This document shows positions 1 through 8,404 of a DNA stretch of 38,767 bases, one piece after another. How positions within the stretch are numbered: position 1 is the first letter of the stretch; each line of letters opens with the position of its first letter. Both the position numbers and the translations under genes were made by a program. This stretch comes from Achromobacter agilis (GTDB taxonomy: Bacteria; Pseudomonadota; Gammaproteobacteria; Burkholderiales; Burkholderiaceae_B): the NCBI RefSeq assembly GCF_900496965.1, contig NZ_UFQB01000041.1, positions 1-38,767 of the forward strand, written 5' to 3'. The notes under the pieces are model-generated. The model ran no database searches. It was not told the DNA's origin and worked only from the letters and a program-made list of their open reading frames with translations.

Positions 1-345
1 GCCGGCGGCGGCCGACGAAGCGGGCGCGGCGGCCGGCGCGGCGGCAGCCTGCTCGGCGGCCTTGGGAGCTTCGGCGGGCGCGGTGGCGGCAGCGGCGGCC
101 TTGCCGGCGGTGTCGATACGGGCCAACACTTCGCCGGAGGTGACGGTGCTGCCATCGCCCTTGACGATTTCAGCCAGCACGCCCGAGGCGGGAGCCGGCA
201 CTTCCAGGACGACCTTGTCGGTTTCGACTTCGATCAGGATTTCGTCCGCTTCAACGGCAGCGCCCGGCTGCTTCTTCCAGGTCAGCAGCGTCGCTTCGGA
301 GACGGATTCGGAGAGTTGGGGGACGACGACGTCGGTAATAGCCAT
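1..345 (-). CDS. odhB: 2-oxoglutarate dehydrogenase E2 (dihydrolipoyl succinyltransferase), N-terminal part
   Basis: This is the start of the E2 core subunit of the 2-oxoglutarate dehydrogenase complex, which moves the succinyl group from E1 to CoA in the TCA cycle. The visible 115 residues hold the whole lipoyl domain: the protein begins MAITDVVVPQLSESV, and the lipoyl lysine is K44 in ETDKVVLEV, the position used in E. coli SucB. From about residue 80 an Ala/Pro-rich flexible linker begins and runs off the window edge; the E1/E3-binding and catalytic domains lie outside. The start lies 102 bases after the odhA stop on the same strand, so the two are very likely one operon. The 5'-partial acyltransferases of pyruvate dehydrogenase are less likely because odhA is directly upstream. 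Confidence 0.93.
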   Translation of the reverse strand, partial: MAITDVVVPQLSESVSEATLLTWKKQPGAAVEADEILIEVETDKVVLEVPAPASGVLAEIVKGDGSTVTSGEVLARIDTAGKAAAAATAPAEAPKAAEQAAAAPAAAPASSAAAG

Positions 346-447
346 TTTGTTTGTTCCGTAGAGGTTTGTGTTCTGATCGCGCGGCGCGGCAAGCTTCGAA
401 AAAGATCTCTGAAACCTGCCGCGCGCAGCGCGCGCATCAAGCGAGGG

Positions 448-3315
448 TTACTTCGTCAACATGACCTTGAACTTGGGCGCGAAAGCCGATTCGATCAGGG
501 CCTTCTGCTGCTCCTGGTGCTTGGCCAGGTAGCCCACCGCCGGCGAAGCCGACGCGGCGCGGCCGGCATAACCCAGCTTCTGGCCTTCGACCATGTTCTC
601 GTACACGTGATGCTGAATGTAGAACCACGGACCCTGGTTTTGCGGCTCGTCCTGAACCCAGAGGACCTCGGTTGCCTTCGGGTACTTGCGCAGCTCCGTC
701 TCGAAAGCCTTGTGCGCGAACGGATACAGCTGTTCGACGCGGATGATCGCGACGTTGTCGGCGCCACGCTCGCGGCGGGCATTGACCAGATCGTAGTAGA
801 CCTTGCCCGAGCAAGCCAGCACGCGCTTGACCTTGGCGGCGTCGATGGCCTCGTCGACCTCGCCGATGACCGGGCGGAAGCTGCCGCCGGCCAGATCGGT
901 CAGGGGCGAGCCGGCATCCTTGTTGCGCAGCAGCGACTTCGGCGTGAACAGCACGAGCGGCTTGCGGAACGGGCGGATCATCTGGCGGCGCAACACGTGG
1001 AAGATCTGCGACGCGGACGTCGGCTGGACCACCTGCATGTTGTTGTCGGCGCACAGTTGGAGGAAGCGCTCGATCCGGCCCGAGGAGTGCTCGGGGCCCT
1101 GGCCTTCGTAGCCGTGCGGCAACATCAGGGTCAGGCCCGACTGGCGGCCCCACTTGGCTTCGCCGGAGCTGATGAACTGGTCGATGACGACCTGAGCGCC
1201 GTTGACGAAGTCGCCGAACTGGCCTTCCCAGATGGTCAGCGTGTTGGGTTCGGCGCTGGAGTAGCCGTATTCAAAGCCCAGCACCGCTTCTTCGGACAGC
1301 ACGGAGTCGATCACGGTGAACGGGGCCTGGCCTTCCGAGACGTTCTGCAGCGGAATGAAGGTGCCGTCGTTCCAGCGTTCGCGGTTCTGGTCGTGCAGCA
1401 CGGCATGGCGGTGCGTGAACGTGCCGCGGCCGGAGTCCTGGCCGGTGATGCGGATGGCGTAGCCCGAGGACACCAGGGTGGCGAAAGCCAGATGCTCGCC
1501 CATGCCCCAGTCCAGGTTCATTTCGCCCTTGGCCATGTTGCGGCGGTCGTTCAGCAGCTTCGCGACCAGCGGGTGCACTGTGAAGCCTTCCGGCACCGTG
1601 GTGATACGTTCGCCGATGCGCTTGAGCTCGGCCAGCGGCACGGCGGTGTCGGCCTGGTCCGTCCACTTGGCGCCCAGGAACGGCGACCAGTCGATCGCGT
1701 ACTTGCTCTTGTAGTCGGTCAGCACCGGCTCGATGGTGCGCTGGCCGTCTTCCATGAGCTGGCGGTAGTCCTTGACCAGCTGGTCGGCCTCGCCTTCGGC
1801 CAGCACGCCTTGCGTGGTCAGCTTGTCGGCGTACAGCTTGCGCGTGCCGGGGTGGTGGCCGATGCGCTTGTACATCAGGGGCTGCGTCAGCGACGGGGTG
1901 TCTTGCTCGTTGTGGCCCAGCTTGCGGAAGCAGACGATGTCCACGACGATGTCGTGGCGGAACTGCTGGCGGTAGTCCAGGGCCAGCTTGGTCACGAACA
2001 CGACGGCTTCGGGATCGTCGCCGTTGACGTGGAACACGGGCGCTTCGATCATCTTGGCCACGTCGGTGCAATACAGCGTCGAACGCGTATCGCGGGGGTC
2101 GGACGTGGTGAAGCCGATCTGGTTGTTGATGACGATATGCAGCGTGCCGCCCGTGCCGTAGCCGCGGGTCTGGGCCAGGTTCAGGGTCTCCATGACCACG
2201 CCCTGGCCGGCGAAGGCCGCGTCGCCGTGCACCAGCACCGGCAGCACTTGCTTGCCTTCGGCGTCGCCGCGGCGTTCCTGGCGGGCGCGGACGCTGCCTT
2301 CGACCACCGGGTTGACGATTTCCAGGTGGGACGGGTTGAACGCCAGCGACAGGTGGACCGGGCCGCCACGGGTGGACAGGTCGCTCGAGAAGCCGTTGTG
2401 GTACTTCACGTCGCCGTCGGTCAGGCCTTCGGCGTGCTTGCCTTCGAACTCGGCGAACAGGTCGCCGGGCATCTTGCCCATGATGTTCACGAGCAGGTTC
2501 AGGCGGCCGCGGTGGGCCATGCCGACCACGATTTCCTGGACGCCGTTTTCACCGGCATGGTTCACCACTTCGTCCATCGAGGCGATGAAGCTTTCGCCGC
2601 CTTCCAGCGAGAAGCGCTTCTGGCCGACGTACTTGGTGTGCAGGAAGCGCTCGAGGCCTTCGGACTCGGTCAGCTGCTGCAGGATGTGGCGCTTTTCTTC
2701 GGCCGTATAGGTAGGCGCGCCCAGGGTGGTTTCCAGGCGTTCCTGGATCCAGCGCTTGGCGGCGGGGTCGGAGATATGCGTGAATTCGGTACCGATGCTG
2801 CGGCAGTAGGTGTCGCGCAGCGCCTTCAGGATGTCGCGCAGCGTCATGGTGCTGGCGGTCGTGAAGTAGGTGTTGGTGGCGGAGTAGGTCTGGTCCAGAT
2901 CCGCTTCGGTCAGGCCGTAGAAGGCCGGATCGAGTTCGGGGATCGGCGGACGTTCCTGGCGCTTGAGCGGATCCAGGTCGGCCCAGCGCGAGCCCAGCGA
3001 GCGGTAGGCGGCGATCAGCGATTGCACCGAGACCTGCTTGCTAGCGACGCTCAGGTCGGGTTCGGCCGCGCGTTGCACGAAGGCATTGGCCTTGGCGCGC
3101 TGGGCGAACGATTCGACGATGGGGGCGTGGGCCTGGTCGCGAGTGGACTCCTGGCCATCGGTCGCGGGAGCGTGCTGCAGCTGGTCGAAATATTCGCGCC
3201 AGTTGTCAGGTACCGAACCGGGGTTATCGAGGTAGGCTTCGTAAAGCTCCTCGACATACGGGGCGTTACCCCCGAATAAATAAGACGTGGATAGAGATTC
3301 CAATTCCGAAGACAT
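448..3315 (-). CDS. odhA: 2-oxoglutarate dehydrogenase E1 component
   Basis: Thiamine-diphosphate-dependent decarboxylase of the 2-oxoglutarate dehydrogenase complex, converting 2-oxoglutarate to succinyl-lipoyl-E2 in the cytoplasm. The 955-residue product is full length for the family (E. coli SucA 933). The N-terminus (LSTSYLFGGNAPYVEELYEAYL) is the family's E2-contact segment. Further signatures are MAHRGRLN, LAFNPSHLEIVNPVVEG, and the ThDP-binding stretch HGDAAFAGQG followed by INNQIGFTTS. The C-terminal part has the usual EQLYPFAHKA and WVQDEPQNQG motifs. The ATG is preceded by AAAGGTG at a good distance. odhB follows on the same strand. An antisense open frame covers nearly the whole gene but is a GC-rich shadow. 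Confidence 0.98.
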   Translation of the reverse strand: MSSELESLSTSYLFGGNAPYVEELYEAYLDNPGSVPDNWREYFDQLQHAPATDGQESTRDQAHAPIVESFAQRAKANAFVQRAAEPDLSVASKQVSVQSLIAAYRSLGSRWADLDPLKRQERPPIPELDPAFYGLTEADLDQTYSATNTYFTTASTMTLRDILKALRDTYCRSIGTEFTHISDPAAKRWIQERLETTLGAPTYTAEEKRHILQQLTESEGLERFLHTKYVGQKRFSLEGGESFIASMDEVVNHAGENGVQEIVVGMAHRGRLNLLVNIMGKMPGDLFAEFEGKHAEGLTDGDVKYHNGFSSDLSTRGGPVHLSLAFNPSHLEIVNPVVEGSVRARQERRGDAEGKQVLPVLVHGDAAFAGQGVVMETLNLAQTRGYGTGGTLHIVINNQIGFTTSDPRDTRSTLYCTDVAKMIEAPVFHVNGDDPEAVVFVTKLALDYRQQFRHDIVVDIVCFRKLGHNEQDTPSLTQPLMYKRIGHHPGTRKLYADKLTTQGVLAEGEADQLVKDYRQLMEDGQRTIEPVLTDYKSKYAIDWSPFLGAKWTDQADTAVPLAELKRIGERITTVPEGFTVHPLVAKLLNDRRNMAKGEMNLDWGMGEHLAFATLVSSGYAIRITGQDSGRGTFTHRHAVLHDQNRERWNDGTFIPLQNVSEGQAPFTVIDSVLSEEAVLGFEYGYSSAEPNTLTIWEGQFGDFVNGAQVVIDQFISSGEAKWGRQSGLTLMLPHGYEGQGPEHSSGRIERFLQLCADNNMQVVQPTSASQIFHVLRRQMIRPFRKPLVLFTPKSLLRNKDAGSPLTDLAGGSFRPVIGEVDEAIDAAKVKRVLACSGKVYYDLVNARRERGADNVAIIRVEQLYPFAHKAFETELRKYPKATEVLWVQDEPQNQGPWFYIQHHVYENMVEGQKLGYAGRAASASPAVGYLAKHQEQQKALIESAFAPKFKVMLTK

Positions 3316-3643
3316 ATCGCTTCACCTTTACGAGTGCTTCACTCGACACGATGCAGGAAAACCTTCCGCGACACGGGCTTCCCGGTTAGCGGATAGCAGG
3401 GGCAGAAGGCGCGTACAAGCCTTGAAAGCCGTATGGCCGAGAGTATAACCCTTTGAGTTTATGGGCGTCTTCTGGCGTTTGCGTGACGCAAAAGCGCATA
3501 GGGAATGCCTTCATGCGGCGTTGGAATGTCCAGCGAACCCCGTCCATTGCGCCGTCTACGCGTCATCAATTTCCGCTAATCCAAAATGCGGCGGCGCGTC
3601 ATTTTTTATGCGGCGCAAAACAAGTGTTGCGCATTTGCCTCGA
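3316..3643 (-). promoter_or_regulatory. odhA upstream region with a -10-like box
   Basis: This 328-base gap between acdR and odhA (both minus) holds no convincing gene. On the minus strand TATACT, at 3447 down to 3442, is a good -10 match and would give a leader of roughly 120 bases before the odhA ATG; no strong -35 is seen at the proper spacing. The start site is therefore only a suggestion. No T-tailed hairpin that would end acdR transcription was recognised. Confidence 0.3.
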
Positions 3644-4114
3644 TCAGACCGGCAACTCGGTCGTCGACAGGATCTCTTTCAGGACGAAAAACGTGCGGAT
3701 CTGGCGCACGCCTGGAAGTTTGATGATCTCGCCCGCGTGCAGCTTGTTGAAGCGTTCCAGGTCGCGGATGCGCAGCATCAGGAAGTAGTCGAACTCCCCC
3801 GCCACCAGGTGGCATTCCAGGCAGCCGCTGATGCCGCGCGCGGCCGCTTCGAAATCGGTGAAGGACTCGGGCGTGGAGCGGTCCAGCACCACCCCCACGA
3901 TAACCAGTGTTGCCATGTCGACCTCGGCCGGCTCGAGCAGGGCGACGGTCTTCCTGATGATGCCCTCGCCCTTCAGCTTTTCCACGCGGCGCAGGCAGGC
4001 GGCCGGGCTCAGGTGGACGCGCGCGCTCAGTTCCAGGTTGGTGATCTGGGCGTCCTGCTGCAGTACCCGCAGGATCTGACGGTCGATGCGATCCAGGCTG
4101 GAAATAGCGGCCAT
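3644..4114 (-). CDS. acdR: Lrp/AsnC-family regulator, probable AcdR
   Basis: DNA-binding regulator of the Lrp/AsnC family, 156 residues, the usual size. The N-terminal winged-helix HTH lies at about residues 8-60 (LDRIDRQILRVLQQDAQITNLELSARV, then SPAACLRRVEKLKGEGII), followed by the C-terminal RAM (AsnC) effector domain, with the typical ECHLVAGEFDYFLMLRIRDL stretch. It is divergent from the ACC deaminase gene, the arrangement known for AcdR, which activates acdS in response to ACC. By family knowledge it should bind the AT-rich spacer between the two genes; direct proof is absent. The start ATG has CAGGGA upstream. Confidence 0.88.
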   Translation of the reverse strand: MAAISSLDRIDRQILRVLQQDAQITNLELSARVHLSPAACLRRVEKLKGEGIIRKTVALLEPAEVDMATLVIVGVVLDRSTPESFTDFEAAARGISGCLECHLVAGEFDYFLMLRIRDLERFNKLHAGEIIKLPGVRQIRTFFVLKEILSTTELPV

Positions 4115-4308
4115 TTAATACGTCCCTGAAAATTAAATTTCAATATTTATCGTTCTGACTGAATAATAAATCTTCATTTTTCCGTTTCAATAATATTAAT
4201 CATATTTAACTTAAAAAATACGCAATTGACCAAACATCCCGGCAATTCCTATGATTTTTCCATCCGAGCCCCCCCCGGCCGGCACGGCCAGACTCAACAG
4301 GAGCCAGC
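4115..4308. promoter_or_regulatory. acdR-acdS divergent promoter region, AT-rich
   Basis: The spacer between the divergent genes contains about 110 bases (4115-4225) that are far richer in A+T than anything nearby, with runs such as AAAATTAAATTTC and AATAATATTAATCATATTTAA. Lrp-family proteins favour AT-rich sites, so this is the likely AcdR target and promoter for both genes. Nearer acdS the base composition returns to GC-rich, with a run of eight C at 4269-4276 and the ribosome site AGGAG at 4299-4303. Individual boxes cannot be assigned by eye. Confidence 0.6.
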
Positions 4309-5325
4309 ATGGATCTGCAACGATTTCCCCGCTATCGCCTGACCTTCGGCGACACCCCGATCGAAAAACTCGACCGCCTGTCCGCGCACCTGGGCGGCAA
4401 GGTCGAGATCTACGCCAAACGCGAAGACTGCAACAGCGGCCTGGCCTTCGGCGGCAACAAGCTGCGCAAGCTCGAATACCTGATCCCCCAGGCCCTGGAA
4501 CAGGGCTGCGACACGCTGGTCACGATCGGCGGCATCCAGTCCAACCACACCCGCATGGTGGCCGCGGTGGCCGCCAAGCTGGGGCTCGCCTGCGTGCTGG
4601 TGCAGGAAAACTGGGTGGACTATTCGGACGCGGTGTATGACCGGGTCGGCAACATCATGATGAGCCGCCTGATGGGCGCCGATGTGCGCCTGGTAGACCA
4701 GGGGTTCGACATTGGCTTCCGGCGCAGCTGGGAAAATGCGCTGGATGAAGTGAAGCGGCGCGGCGGCAAGCCTTATGCCATTCCGGCCGGCGCATCGGAC
4801 CATGAACTGGGCGGCCTGGGCTACGTGGGGTTCGCCGAGGAAGTGCGGCGCCAGGAAGCCGAACTGGGATTCCAGTTCGACTACATCGTCGTGTGCGCCG
4901 TCACCGGCAGCACGCAGGCCGGCATGGTGGTGGGCTTCGCCGCCGACGGGCGGGCGAACCGCGTCATCGGTATCGACGCCTCCGCGACCCCGGAACAGAC
5001 ACGGGCGCAGATCCTGCGCATCGCGCGGCGCACCGCCGATATGGTGGGGCTGGACAGGGCCATCGCCGACGAAGACGTGGTGCTGGACACCCGCTACGCC
5101 TATCCGGCCTACGGCCTGCCGTCGGCCGAAACCAACGAGGCCATCCGCCTTTGCGCGCGGCTGGAAGGCATGATGACCGACCCGGTCTACGAGGGCAAAT
5201 CCATGCAGGGCATGATGGATATCGTCCGCCGCGGCGAAATCCCCGCCGGCTCGCGGGTCCTGTATGCGCACCTGGGAGGGGTGCCGGCGATCAACGCCTA
5301 CAGCTTTCTGTACCGCAACGGATAA
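4309..5325 (+). CDS. acdS: 1-aminocyclopropane-1-carboxylate (ACC) deaminase
   Basis: PLP enzyme that opens ACC, the plant ethylene precursor, to 2-oxobutyrate and ammonia in the cytoplasm. The 338-residue length equals that of characterised enzymes. The PLP lysine is K51 in FGGNKLRKLEY, the nucleophile S78 sits in GGIQSNHTR, and Y294 in DPVYEGKSMQG is the second active-site residue. E295 and L322, which separate true ACC deaminases from the related D-cysteine desulfhydrases, are both present. AGGAG lies 6 bases before the ATG. The gene is divergent from acdR, supporting ACC-responsive control. It suggests plant or rhizosphere contact. The 2-oxobutyrate product could feed the methylcitrate genes at the other end of the window, which is an inference. 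Confidence 0.96.
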   Translation: MDLQRFPRYRLTFGDTPIEKLDRLSAHLGGKVEIYAKREDCNSGLAFGGNKLRKLEYLIPQALEQGCDTLVTIGGIQSNHTRMVAAVAAKLGLACVLVQENWVDYSDAVYDRVGNIMMSRLMGADVRLVDQGFDIGFRRSWENALDEVKRRGGKPYAIPAGASDHELGGLGYVGFAEEVRRQEAELGFQFDYIVVCAVTGSTQAGMVVGFAADGRANRVIGIDASATPEQTRAQILRIARRTADMVGLDRAIADEDVVLDTRYAYPAYGLPSAETNEAIRLCARLEGMMTDPVYEGKSMQGMMDIVRRGEIPAGSRVLYAHLGGVPAINAYSFLYRNG

Positions 5326-5448
5326 CAGCGCCTACGGTCCCCTGGCCTGGCCCTGCGGCGATCTGCGCTGACCGGGAGGATCGCCCCCCCGGCAGCTTCC
5401 CGGGCTTGCCGCCCTGACGATCAGCGCCCATGATGCATGAATGACCCA

Positions 5449-5477
5449 GCCCCGCCGGCGTCTCCCTCCGGCGGGGC
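5449..5477 (+). terminator. GC-rich stem-loop after acdS
   Basis: A perfect 10-base-pair stem, GCCCCGCCGG (5449-5458) and CCGGCGGGGC (5468-5477), with a 9-base loop, lies 124 bases past the acdS stop. There is no T run behind it, so it is a weak candidate for an intrinsic terminator and may act only as an RNA-stabilising hairpin. The rest of the 347-base gap between acdS and puuE has no gene that can be supported. Confidence 0.4.
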
Positions 5478-5552
5478 GCAGTGCGTCCGGGCAGCCGATG
5501 CCCCGGAGGCGCCACTATTTGCGGCGCCTGTAGCGCCGAGCCCGGCCCATCC

Positions 5553-5579
5553 AAATTATGTACATAATTTGTATACAAA
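5553..5579. promoter_or_regulatory. paired palindromic operator upstream of puuE
   Basis: Two perfect palindromes overlap by three bases: AAATTATGTACATAATTT (5553-5570) and TTTGTATACAAA (5568-5579). Their centres are 12 bases apart, about one helical turn, and the AT-rich block stands out from the surrounding GC-rich sequence. The second resembles operators of FadR-type GntR repressors (TTGTATACAA-like). It lies about 95 bases before the allantoinase start, so it probably controls the ureide operon. No matching regulator gene is adjacent. Confidence 0.6.
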
Positions 5580-5672
5580 ACTACGGTTTCCGACTATGGT
5601 GCAGGTCATCATGAGATTGCCCGTCAACTTCGCGCCGGCCGCTCCGCGCCCAGACTCTTCGCCCGCCCGTCC

Positions 5673-6617
5673 ATGAGCACCTACGATTCCACCCGCCCCT
5701 ATCCGCGCGACCTGATCGGCTACGGCCGCACCCCGCCGCACGCCCGCTGGCCCGGACAGGCCCGCATTGCCGTGCAGTTCGTGCTGAATTACGAGGAAGG
5801 CGGCGAGAACAGCGTTCTGCACGGAGATGCCGGGTCCGAACAATTCCTGTCCGAGATGTTCAACCCCGCCAGCTACCCCGAGCGCCATCTCAGCATGGAA
5901 GGTATCTACGAATACGGCTCCAGGGCGGGGGTGTGGCGCATCCTGCGGGAATTCGAAAAACGGGAATTGCCCTTGACCGTGTTTGGCGTCGGCATGGCCT
6001 TGCAGCGGCATCCCGAGGTTGCATCGGCCTTCGTCGAGCTGGGCCACGAGATCGCATGCCATGGCTGGCGCTGGATCCACTACCAGCACGTGGACGAAGC
6101 CACCGAGCGCGAGCACCTGCGCCTGGGCATGGACGCCATCACGCAGCTGACCGGCACCCGCCCCCTGGGCTGGTACACCGGCCGCGACAGCCCACGTACC
6201 CGCAGGCTCGTCGCCGACTACGGCGGTTTCGAATACGACAGCGATTACTACGGCGACGACCTGCCCTTCTGGATGCAAGTGCGGAAGACGGACGGCAGCA
6301 CCGTTCCGCAGTTGATCGTGCCCTATACGCTGGACTGCAACGACATGCGCTTCGCGCTGCCGCAAGGCTATTCGCATGCCGATCCGTTCTTCCAGTACCT
6401 GAAAGACAGTTTCGACACGCTCTACGCCGAAGGCGACGAGGCCCCCAAGATGATGAGCATCGGCATGCACTGCCGCCTGCTGGGACGGCCCGGCCGCATC
6501 ACCGCGCTGCAGCGCTTCCTGGATCACATCGCCCGCCACGACCGCGTCTGGGTCTGCCGCCGGATCGATATCGCGCGCCACTGGACGGCGACGCACCCCT
6601 ACCTCTCCCACGCCTGA
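5673..6617 (+). CDS. puuE: allantoinase, PuuE (polysaccharide deacetylase) type
   Basis: Metal-independent allantoinase that opens allantoin to allantoate in purine breakdown. The 314-residue protein matches the PuuE family of the polysaccharide deacetylase superfamily: it begins with YPRDLIGYGRTPPHARWPGQARIAV (about 10-34), has VLNYEEGGE (38-45), LGHEIACHGWRWIHYQ (123-138) and GWYTGRDSPRTRRL (166-179), all family hallmarks. These set it apart from chitooligosaccharide or peptidoglycan deacetylases. The chosen ATG gives the usual family N-terminus but has no clear Shine-Dalgarno sequence. It leads an operon with the decarboxylase-amidohydrolase fusion 11 bases downstream and the M20 gene, and is probably controlled by the palindromes about 95 bases upstream. 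Confidence 0.92.
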   Translation: MSTYDSTRPYPRDLIGYGRTPPHARWPGQARIAVQFVLNYEEGGENSVLHGDAGSEQFLSEMFNPASYPERHLSMEGIYEYGSRAGVWRILREFEKRELPLTVFGVGMALQRHPEVASAFVELGHEIACHGWRWIHYQHVDEATEREHLRLGMDAITQLTGTRPLGWYTGRDSPRTRRLVADYGGFEYDSDYYGDDLPFWMQVRKTDGSTVPQLIVPYTLDCNDMRFALPQGYSHADPFFQYLKDSFDTLYAEGDEAPKMMSIGMHCRLLGRPGRITALQRFLDHIARHDRVWVCRRIDIARHWTATHPYLSHA

Positions 6618-6628
6618 ACAGGACGGTC

Positions 6629-8404
6629 ATGGCCTACACCCTAGCCCAACTCAACTCGGTCCCGCCCGCCGAGGCCGCCGCCATGCTCGACGGCTTATAC
6701 GAGCGTGCGCCCTGGATCGCCGGCCGGGCGCTGCAATCCCGCCCGTTCCGCTCCCTGGCCGACCTGCGGCAGCGCATGCGTCAGGCGGTGGACGAAGCGG
6801 ACGCCGACGCCCGGCTTGCGCTCGTGCGCGCCCATCCCGAGCTGGCCGCCCCCGCGCAACAAGGCCCGACGCTCAGCGAAGCATCGGTCCGCGAACAGAA
6901 TCTGGCCGGCCTGGCGCAAGGAACGGCGGCCGAACTTTCCCGCCTGCGCGAGCTGGATGCCGTCTACGGCGCCAAATTCGGCTTCCCCTTCGTCCTGGCC
7001 GTACGCGGCCCGCGCGGAGCCGGGCTGGCGCTCAGGCAGGTGCTCGACGAATTCGAGCGCCGCCTGGACAACCCGCCCGACGTCGAACTCCAAGAAGCGC
7101 TGCATCACCTCCACCGCATCGCCGAGCTCCGCTTGCAGGACAAGTTCGGCGACGCCCCCGCCCTGGGCAACGATATCTGGGACTGGGGGGAACAGCTTGC
7201 CGTCCACAGCGACCCGGGCTATGCGGAAAAAGGCCTGTTGACCGTCACCTACCTGACCGACGCGCACCGCGCCTGCGCGCAGCTGCTGTCGCAGTGGATG
7301 CGCGAGTGCGGCTTCGACGAGGTCGGCATCGACGCCGTGGGCAACGTGGTGGGCCGGTACCTGGCCGACCGCCCCGATGCCCCCACCCTGCTGACGGGCA
7401 GCCACTACGACACGGTGCGCAACGCCGGCAAGTACGACGGGCGGCTGGGCATCTTCGTGCCAATGGCCTGCGTGCGCGAACTGCACCGGCGCGGCCAGCG
7501 CCTGCCTTACCACCTGGAAGTCATCGGTTTCGCGGAAGAGGAAGGCCAGCGCTACCGCGCCACCTTCCTGGGCTCGGGCGCCCTGATCGGCGGCTTCCGG
7601 CTCGAATGGCTGGACCAAAAAGACGCGGACGGCATCAGCATGCGAGACGCGATGGCCCATGCCGGCCTGCGCGCCGAAGACATCCCCGCCCTGCGCCGGG
7701 ATCCCGCCCGCTACCTGGGCTTTGTCGAAATCCATATCGAGCAAGGTCCCGTGCTCTATGAGATGGGCTTGCCGCTGGCCGTCGTCACCTCAATCAACGG
7801 CTGCCTCCGCTACCAGGTCCAGGTCTCGGGCATGGCCTGCCACGCCGGCACCACCCCGATGGACCGGCGCCGCGACGCCGCCGCGGCCGCGGCCGAGATG
7901 GTCCTGTATGTGGAAAAGCGCGCCGCACAGGATGGCGATTCGGTGGGTACCGTGGGCATGCTGGAAGTGCCCAGCGGCTCGATCAACGTGGTGCCCGGCG
8001 AATGCCGCTTCAGCCTGGACCTGCGCGCGCCCAGCGACGCGCAGCGCGATGCGCTGGCCCGCGACGTGCTGGCCGAGCTCGACGCCGTCTGCCAGCGCCG
8101 CGGCCTGCGATTCACATTGGAAGAAACGATGCGCGCCGCGGCGGCGCCCAGCGCCCCCGCCTGGCAGCGGCGCTGGGAACAGGCCGTCGACGCGCTGGGG
8201 CTGCCGGTCCACCGCATGCCCAGCGGAGCCGGGCACGATGCCATGAAGCTGCATGAAGTCATGCCGCAGGCCATGCTGTTCGTGCGCGGCCAGAACGCCG
8301 GGATCAGCCACAACCCCCGCGAATCCACCACCAGCGACGACATCCAGCTCGCCGCGCTTGCCATGCTGCAGCTGCTCGACTCGCTCGCCAACGATACGAA
8401 ATGA
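6629..8404 (+). CDS. fused OHCU decarboxylase - allantoate amidohydrolase
   Basis: A 591-residue bifunctional enzyme of purine breakdown. Residues 1 to about 165 form a 2-oxo-4-hydroxy-4-carboxy-5-ureidoimidazoline (OHCU) decarboxylase domain, with the catalytic histidine H69 in AHPELA and the FGFPFVLAVRG motif (117-127). This step makes S-allantoin. Residues from about 175 are an AllC-type M20 amidohydrolase that splits allantoate. Its metal ligands are visible: H259 and D270 in GSHYDTVRNAGKYDG, E305 in AEEEGQRY, H369 in EIHIEQGP, and H561 in ISHNPRES. The two activities flank the allantoinase step made by the gene before. The frame stays open upstream, but the ATG at 6629 gives the normal OHCU decarboxylase N-terminus. 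The stop overlaps the next start (ATGA). Confidence 0.92.
   Translation: MAYTLAQLNSVPPAEAAAMLDGLYERAPWIAGRALQSRPFRSLADLRQRMRQAVDEADADARLALVRAHPELAAPAQQGPTLSEASVREQNLAGLAQGTAAELSRLRELDAVYGAKFGFPFVLAVRGPRGAGLALRQVLDEFERRLDNPPDVELQEALHHLHRIAELRLQDKFGDAPALGNDIWDWGEQLAVHSDPGYAEKGLLTVTYLTDAHRACAQLLSQWMRECGFDEVGIDAVGNVVGRYLADRPDAPTLLTGSHYDTVRNAGKYDGRLGIFVPMACVRELHRRGQRLPYHLEVIGFAEEEGQRYRATFLGSGALIGGFRLEWLDQKDADGISMRDAMAHAGLRAEDIPALRRDPARYLGFVEIHIEQGPVLYEMGLPLAVVTSINGCLRYQVQVSGMACHAGTTPMDRRRDAAAAAAEMVLYVEKRAAQDGDSVGTVGMLEVPSGSINVVPGECRFSLDLRAPSDAQRDALARDVLAELDAVCQRRGLRFTLEETMRAAAAPSAPAWQRRWEQAVDALGLPVHRMPSGAGHDAMKLHEVMPQAMLFVRGQNAGISHNPRESTTSDDIQLAALAMLQLLDSLANDTK

Noticed and set aside
316..3279. 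A 987-codon open frame on the plus strand opposite odhA
   Set aside because: It is a shadow of the odhA codon pattern in GC-rich DNA. The product is a repetitive His/Arg/Val/Ala-rich chain without any family motif, while the minus strand encodes a complete OdhA.
4269..4276. Run of eight C before acdS, as a possible phase-variation tract
   Set aside because: Eight bases is short for a slipping tract, and it lies in the leader close to the ribosome site and not at promoter spacing. There is no evidence of length variation.
5933..6628. In-frame extension of the UraD-AllC fusion upstream of 6629
   Set aside because: It overlaps puuE out of phase and encodes an Arg/Pro-rich shadow. The ATG at 6629 gives the normal domain start.
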